DNA from: SG8-40 sp963792855
GTDB lineage: Bacteria > Pseudomonadota > Gammaproteobacteria > Burkholderiales > Eutrophovitaceae
Direction of reading: 5' to 3'
DNA: 64,000 bases
Assembly: GCA_963792855.1 (NCBI GenBank)
Contig: CAWBXZ010000007.1
Coordinates: forward strand, 1-64,000
Shown: piece after piece, positions 62,112-64,000 of the stretch
Layout: the number at the start of each line of letters is the position of its first letter
Position numbering within the stretch: position 1 is the first letter of the stretch
Notes under the pieces: model-generated
The model's input: only the letters and a program-made list of their open reading frames with translations
The model's database searches: none
Told to the model about the DNA's origin: nothing
Program-made: the position numbers and the translations under genes

Positions 62112-63612
62112 CAGCAATATGTACCTCGAAATCGCGCGTGTCGTCGCAGCCGACCCGGAACGCATCGCCCTGGAGACCGGCGATGGCGGGAAATTGCGTT
62201 ACGGCGAGCTCGACGCCGAGGTCGCGCGATACGCAAATGCGCTGAGAGAGTCCGGTCTGCAACGCGGTGACCGGGTCGCCGTTCAGGTACGAAAAAGCGT
62301 CCAATCCCTGCTTGTCTATCTGGCGTGTCTGCGCGCCGGCCTGGTTTACCTGCCGCTCAATACCGCCTACCGTAGTGCCGAACTGGATTATTTCCTGCGC
62401 GACGCCGAACCCGGTCTGATACTGGTCGAACCCGGGCAACGGACGACGATGGAGGATTTATCCAAGGCATCGATCGGCGCGGCGGTGATGACGCTCGAAG
62501 CGGGCGACGCAGCCAGTCTCGCACAATGCGCGGCTGCCGCCAGCGATCAGTTTCCCACCGCAAACTCGGAGCCCGGCGATCTTGCGGTGATTATCTATAC
62601 CTCCGGCACAACGGGGCGCAGCAAGGGCGCGATGGTCACGCATGACAACCTCGTTTCCAATGCGCGCGCGCTGACGCAGGAATGGCAATTCACCAGTAAC
62701 GACGTGCTGCTGCACGCGCTGCCGATTTTTCACGTTCACGGGTTGTTTGTCGCCAATCACTGTGCGCTCACAACGGGCGCTTGCTTGCTGTGGCATGAGC
62801 GGTTTGAAGCGAAGGACGTTGTGCGCGACCTCAGGCGCGCCACCGTGCTCATGGGCGTGCCCACCTTCTATGTCCGTTTGCTCGCTGAGAGGGAGCTGTC
62901 GCGCGAAACGTGCAGCAATATGCGCTTGTTCGTATCCGGTTCGGCACCCTTGCTTGCGGAAACGCATCAGCAGTTCGAGCAGCGTACCGGACACCGAATC
63001 CTCGAACGCTACGGCATGTCGGAGGCCGGCATGATTACGTCCAATCCGTATCGCGGCGAGCGCCGTGCCGGAACGGTCGGTTTTGCACTGCCGGGTGTTG
63101 AAGTCCGTGTGGTTGACGCAGCGGACAAGCCCGTATCGACCGGCGAAAAGGGCGCGATTCAGATCAAGGGCCGCAACGTCTTCAGCGGCTACTGGCGGAT
63201 GCCGGAAAAAACGCGGGAGGAATTCACAGCCGACGGCTGGTTCCGCACGGGCGACATCGGCACATTCGACACCGACGGTTATCTGTCCATCGTTGGCCGG
63301 GCAAAGGATCTCATTATCACCGGTGGTTACAACGTCTACCCCAAGGAAATCGAACAGGCGCTCGATGAACTGCCGGACATAATGGAATCGGCCGTAGTCG
63401 GCATGCCGCACGACGATTTCGGCGAAGCGGTGACGGCGGTGGTTGTTGCTTCGGCAGGCGCACAAATCGATGAAGCCGCCATCATCAAGACACTCAAGAC
63501 GAAACTGGCTGCCTATAAGATACCCAAGCACATTTACGTTGTTGAAGCGTTGCCGCGCAACGCGATGGGCAAGGTACAAAAAAACCTGTTGCGGGAACGG
63601 TTCGGTCAGTAA
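62104..63612 (+). CDS. matB: Malonyl-CoA synthetase (MatB-type acyl-CoA ligase)
   Basis: A 502-residue AMP-forming ligase that activates malonate (or methylmalonate) to the CoA thioester. The adenylation motifs are IYTSGTTGRSKGAM (about 163-176), ERYGMSEAGM, GWFRTGDIG and the C-terminal lysine in NAMGKVQKN. Overall length and the start region fit MatB of rhizobia and betaproteobacteria better than fatty acyl-CoA ligases, but substrate is assigned by resemblance only. The ATG at 62104 follows GGGAGCGGGA and overlaps the carboxyltransferase end. Activation of malonate followed by decarboxylation to acetyl-CoA would complete a pathway. Confidence 0.85.
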   Translation: MNNSNMYLEIARVVAADPERIALETGDGGKLRYGELDAEVARYANALRESGLQRGDRVAVQVRKSVQSLLVYLACLRAGLVYLPLNTAYRSAELDYFLRDAEPGLILVEPGQRTTMEDLSKASIGAAVMTLEAGDAASLAQCAAAASDQFPTANSEPGDLAVIIYTSGTTGRSKGAMVTHDNLVSNARALTQEWQFTSNDVLLHALPIFHVHGLFVANHCALTTGACLLWHERFEAKDVVRDLRRATVLMGVPTFYVRLLAERELSRETCSNMRLFVSGSAPLLAETHQQFEQRTGHRILERYGMSEAGMITSNPYRGERRAGTVGFALPGVEVRVVDAADKPVSTGEKGAIQIKGRNVFSGYWRMPEKTREEFTADGWFRTGDIGTFDTDGYLSIVGRAKDLIITGGYNVYPKEIEQALDELPDIMESAVVGMPHDDFGEAVTAVVVASAGAQIDEAAIIKTLKTKLAAYKIPKHIYVVEALPRNAMGKVQKNLLRERFGQ

Positions 63613-63637
63613 TCCCGGTTTATGGTTACGCAGAACC

Positions 63638-64000
63638 TCAGCCGTAGAAAACGGACCACAGCATTCTTGCCGCCAGCGCAAACAAAATCAGCGCGAAGAT
63701 CCGTTTCAGACGCGTGACCGGCATGCTGTGCGCGAGCCGTGCGCCGAATGGCACCGTGACAAAAGTCCCGATCACAATTCCGATCAGCGCCGGGAGATAG
63801 ATATAACCCAGAGTCATGGGCGGCAGGCCCTGTTCTCCCAGACCCGTGTAGGCGTAACCCGCGGCGCCTGCCAAAGCGATTGGCAAGCCCAGAGCCGCCG
63901 AGGTGCCGACGGCATTTCGTATCGGCACGTTGCACATCACCATCAGCGGAATGGAGACAACGCCGCCGCCGGCGCCGACCAGGCTCGAAATCACGCCGAC
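63638..64000 (-). CDS. TauE/SafE family permease, partial
   Basis: The C-terminal 120 or so residues of an integral membrane protein; the gene continues beyond the window edge, so the start is missing. The motif SSLVGAGGGVVSIPLM and the repeat-type helices (FVTVPFGARLAHSMPVTRLK) match the TauE/SafE (DUF81) family of anion exporters, which includes sulfite and sulfoacetate exporters. The substrate is unknown. It converges with matB, 25 bases between stops, and is not part of that operon. Confidence 0.88.
   Translation of the reverse strand, partial: VGVISSLVGAGGGVVSIPLMVMCNVPIRNAVGTSAALGLPIALAGAAGYAYTGLGEQGLPPMTLGYIYLPALIGIVIGTFVTVPFGARLAHSMPVTRLKRIFALILFALAARMLWSVFYG

Noticed and set aside
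62458..63681. A minus-strand open frame of 407 codons opposite matB.
   Set aside because: It has no recognisable motif and exactly mirrors matB codon structure; matB has all adenylation motifs.
1..64000. tRNA genes, rRNA, CRISPR arrays, insertion sequences and prophage genes were looked for.
   Set aside because: No cloverleaf-type T-loop sequence, regular spaced repeat, transposase motif or phage gene was seen, and intergenic gaps are too short for most of these.

Overview
The window is a GC-rich, gene-dense piece of a bacterial chromosome that spans the replication-origin neighbourhood. The arrangement gyrB-dnaN-dnaA, divergent from rpmH-rnpA-yidD-yidC-mnmE-mnmG-rsmG-parA-parB-atpIBEFHAGDC, points to a betaproteobacterium. 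Supporting this are the block def-fmt-rsmB-DUF4390-ntrY-ntrX, the block LysM protein-dprA-smg-topA, the glycolytic/purine block gap-pgk-pyk-fba-purEKC-sua5, and the absence of recF between dnaN and gyrB. No order or genus can be fixed from sequence reading alone.

Layout. (1) 0.2-5.2 kb: a minus-strand set of a large FAD/Fe-S dehydrogenase, a small membrane protein and a cupin, divergent from a serine-glyoxylate-type aminotransferase; this looks like 2-hydroxyacid/glyoxylate metabolism. (2) 5.2-14.4 kb, minus strand: gap, pgk, pyk, fba, a PsiE-like protein, purE, purK, purC, sua5. (3) 14.6-18.9 kb, plus strand: a glucose/mannose-type ABC transporter (gtsABCD-like), convergent with glk, which follows tkt on the minus strand. 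Sugar uptake, phosphorylation and glycolysis therefore sit together. (4) 22.0-28.7 kb, minus strand: def, fmt, rsmB, DUF4390, and an NtrY/NtrX-type two-component pair, closed by a clear terminator. (5) 28.9-34.2 kb, plus strand: LysM protein, dprA, smg, topA. (6) 34.3-39.3 kb, minus strand: gyrB, dnaN, dnaA, with a probable oriC between dnaA and dnaN. (7) 39.5-54.8 kb, plus strand: rpmH to parB, two parS sites, then the complete F1Fo ATP synthase operon with a strong promoter and terminator. (8) 55.0-63.6 kb, plus strand: a branched-chain-type ABC importer (livKHMGF), an M20 amidohydrolase, a fused MdcD/MdcE-like carboxyltransferase and a MatB-type malonyl-CoA synthetase. The last three overlap and look like one catabolic unit that ends in malonyl-CoA. 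The window ends inside a TauE/SafE permease gene.

Three conserved genes (pgk, tkt, mnmG) are each broken by what reads as one extra base, and each has the normal family length once that base is ignored. Base-calling or assembly error is the simplest explanation, but it should be checked. No tRNA, rRNA, CRISPR array, insertion sequence or prophage is visible. No gene-free stretch exceeds 300 bases; the largest gaps (1-221, 14358-14582, 37781-37993, 43233-43493) are described individually.

The most interesting items are the Liv/M20/Mdc-fusion/MatB unit, the parS pair flanking a promoter ahead of mnmG-rsmG-parAB, the NtrX homologue with a degenerate ATPase domain, and the sugar transporter located within a glycolytic gene cluster.
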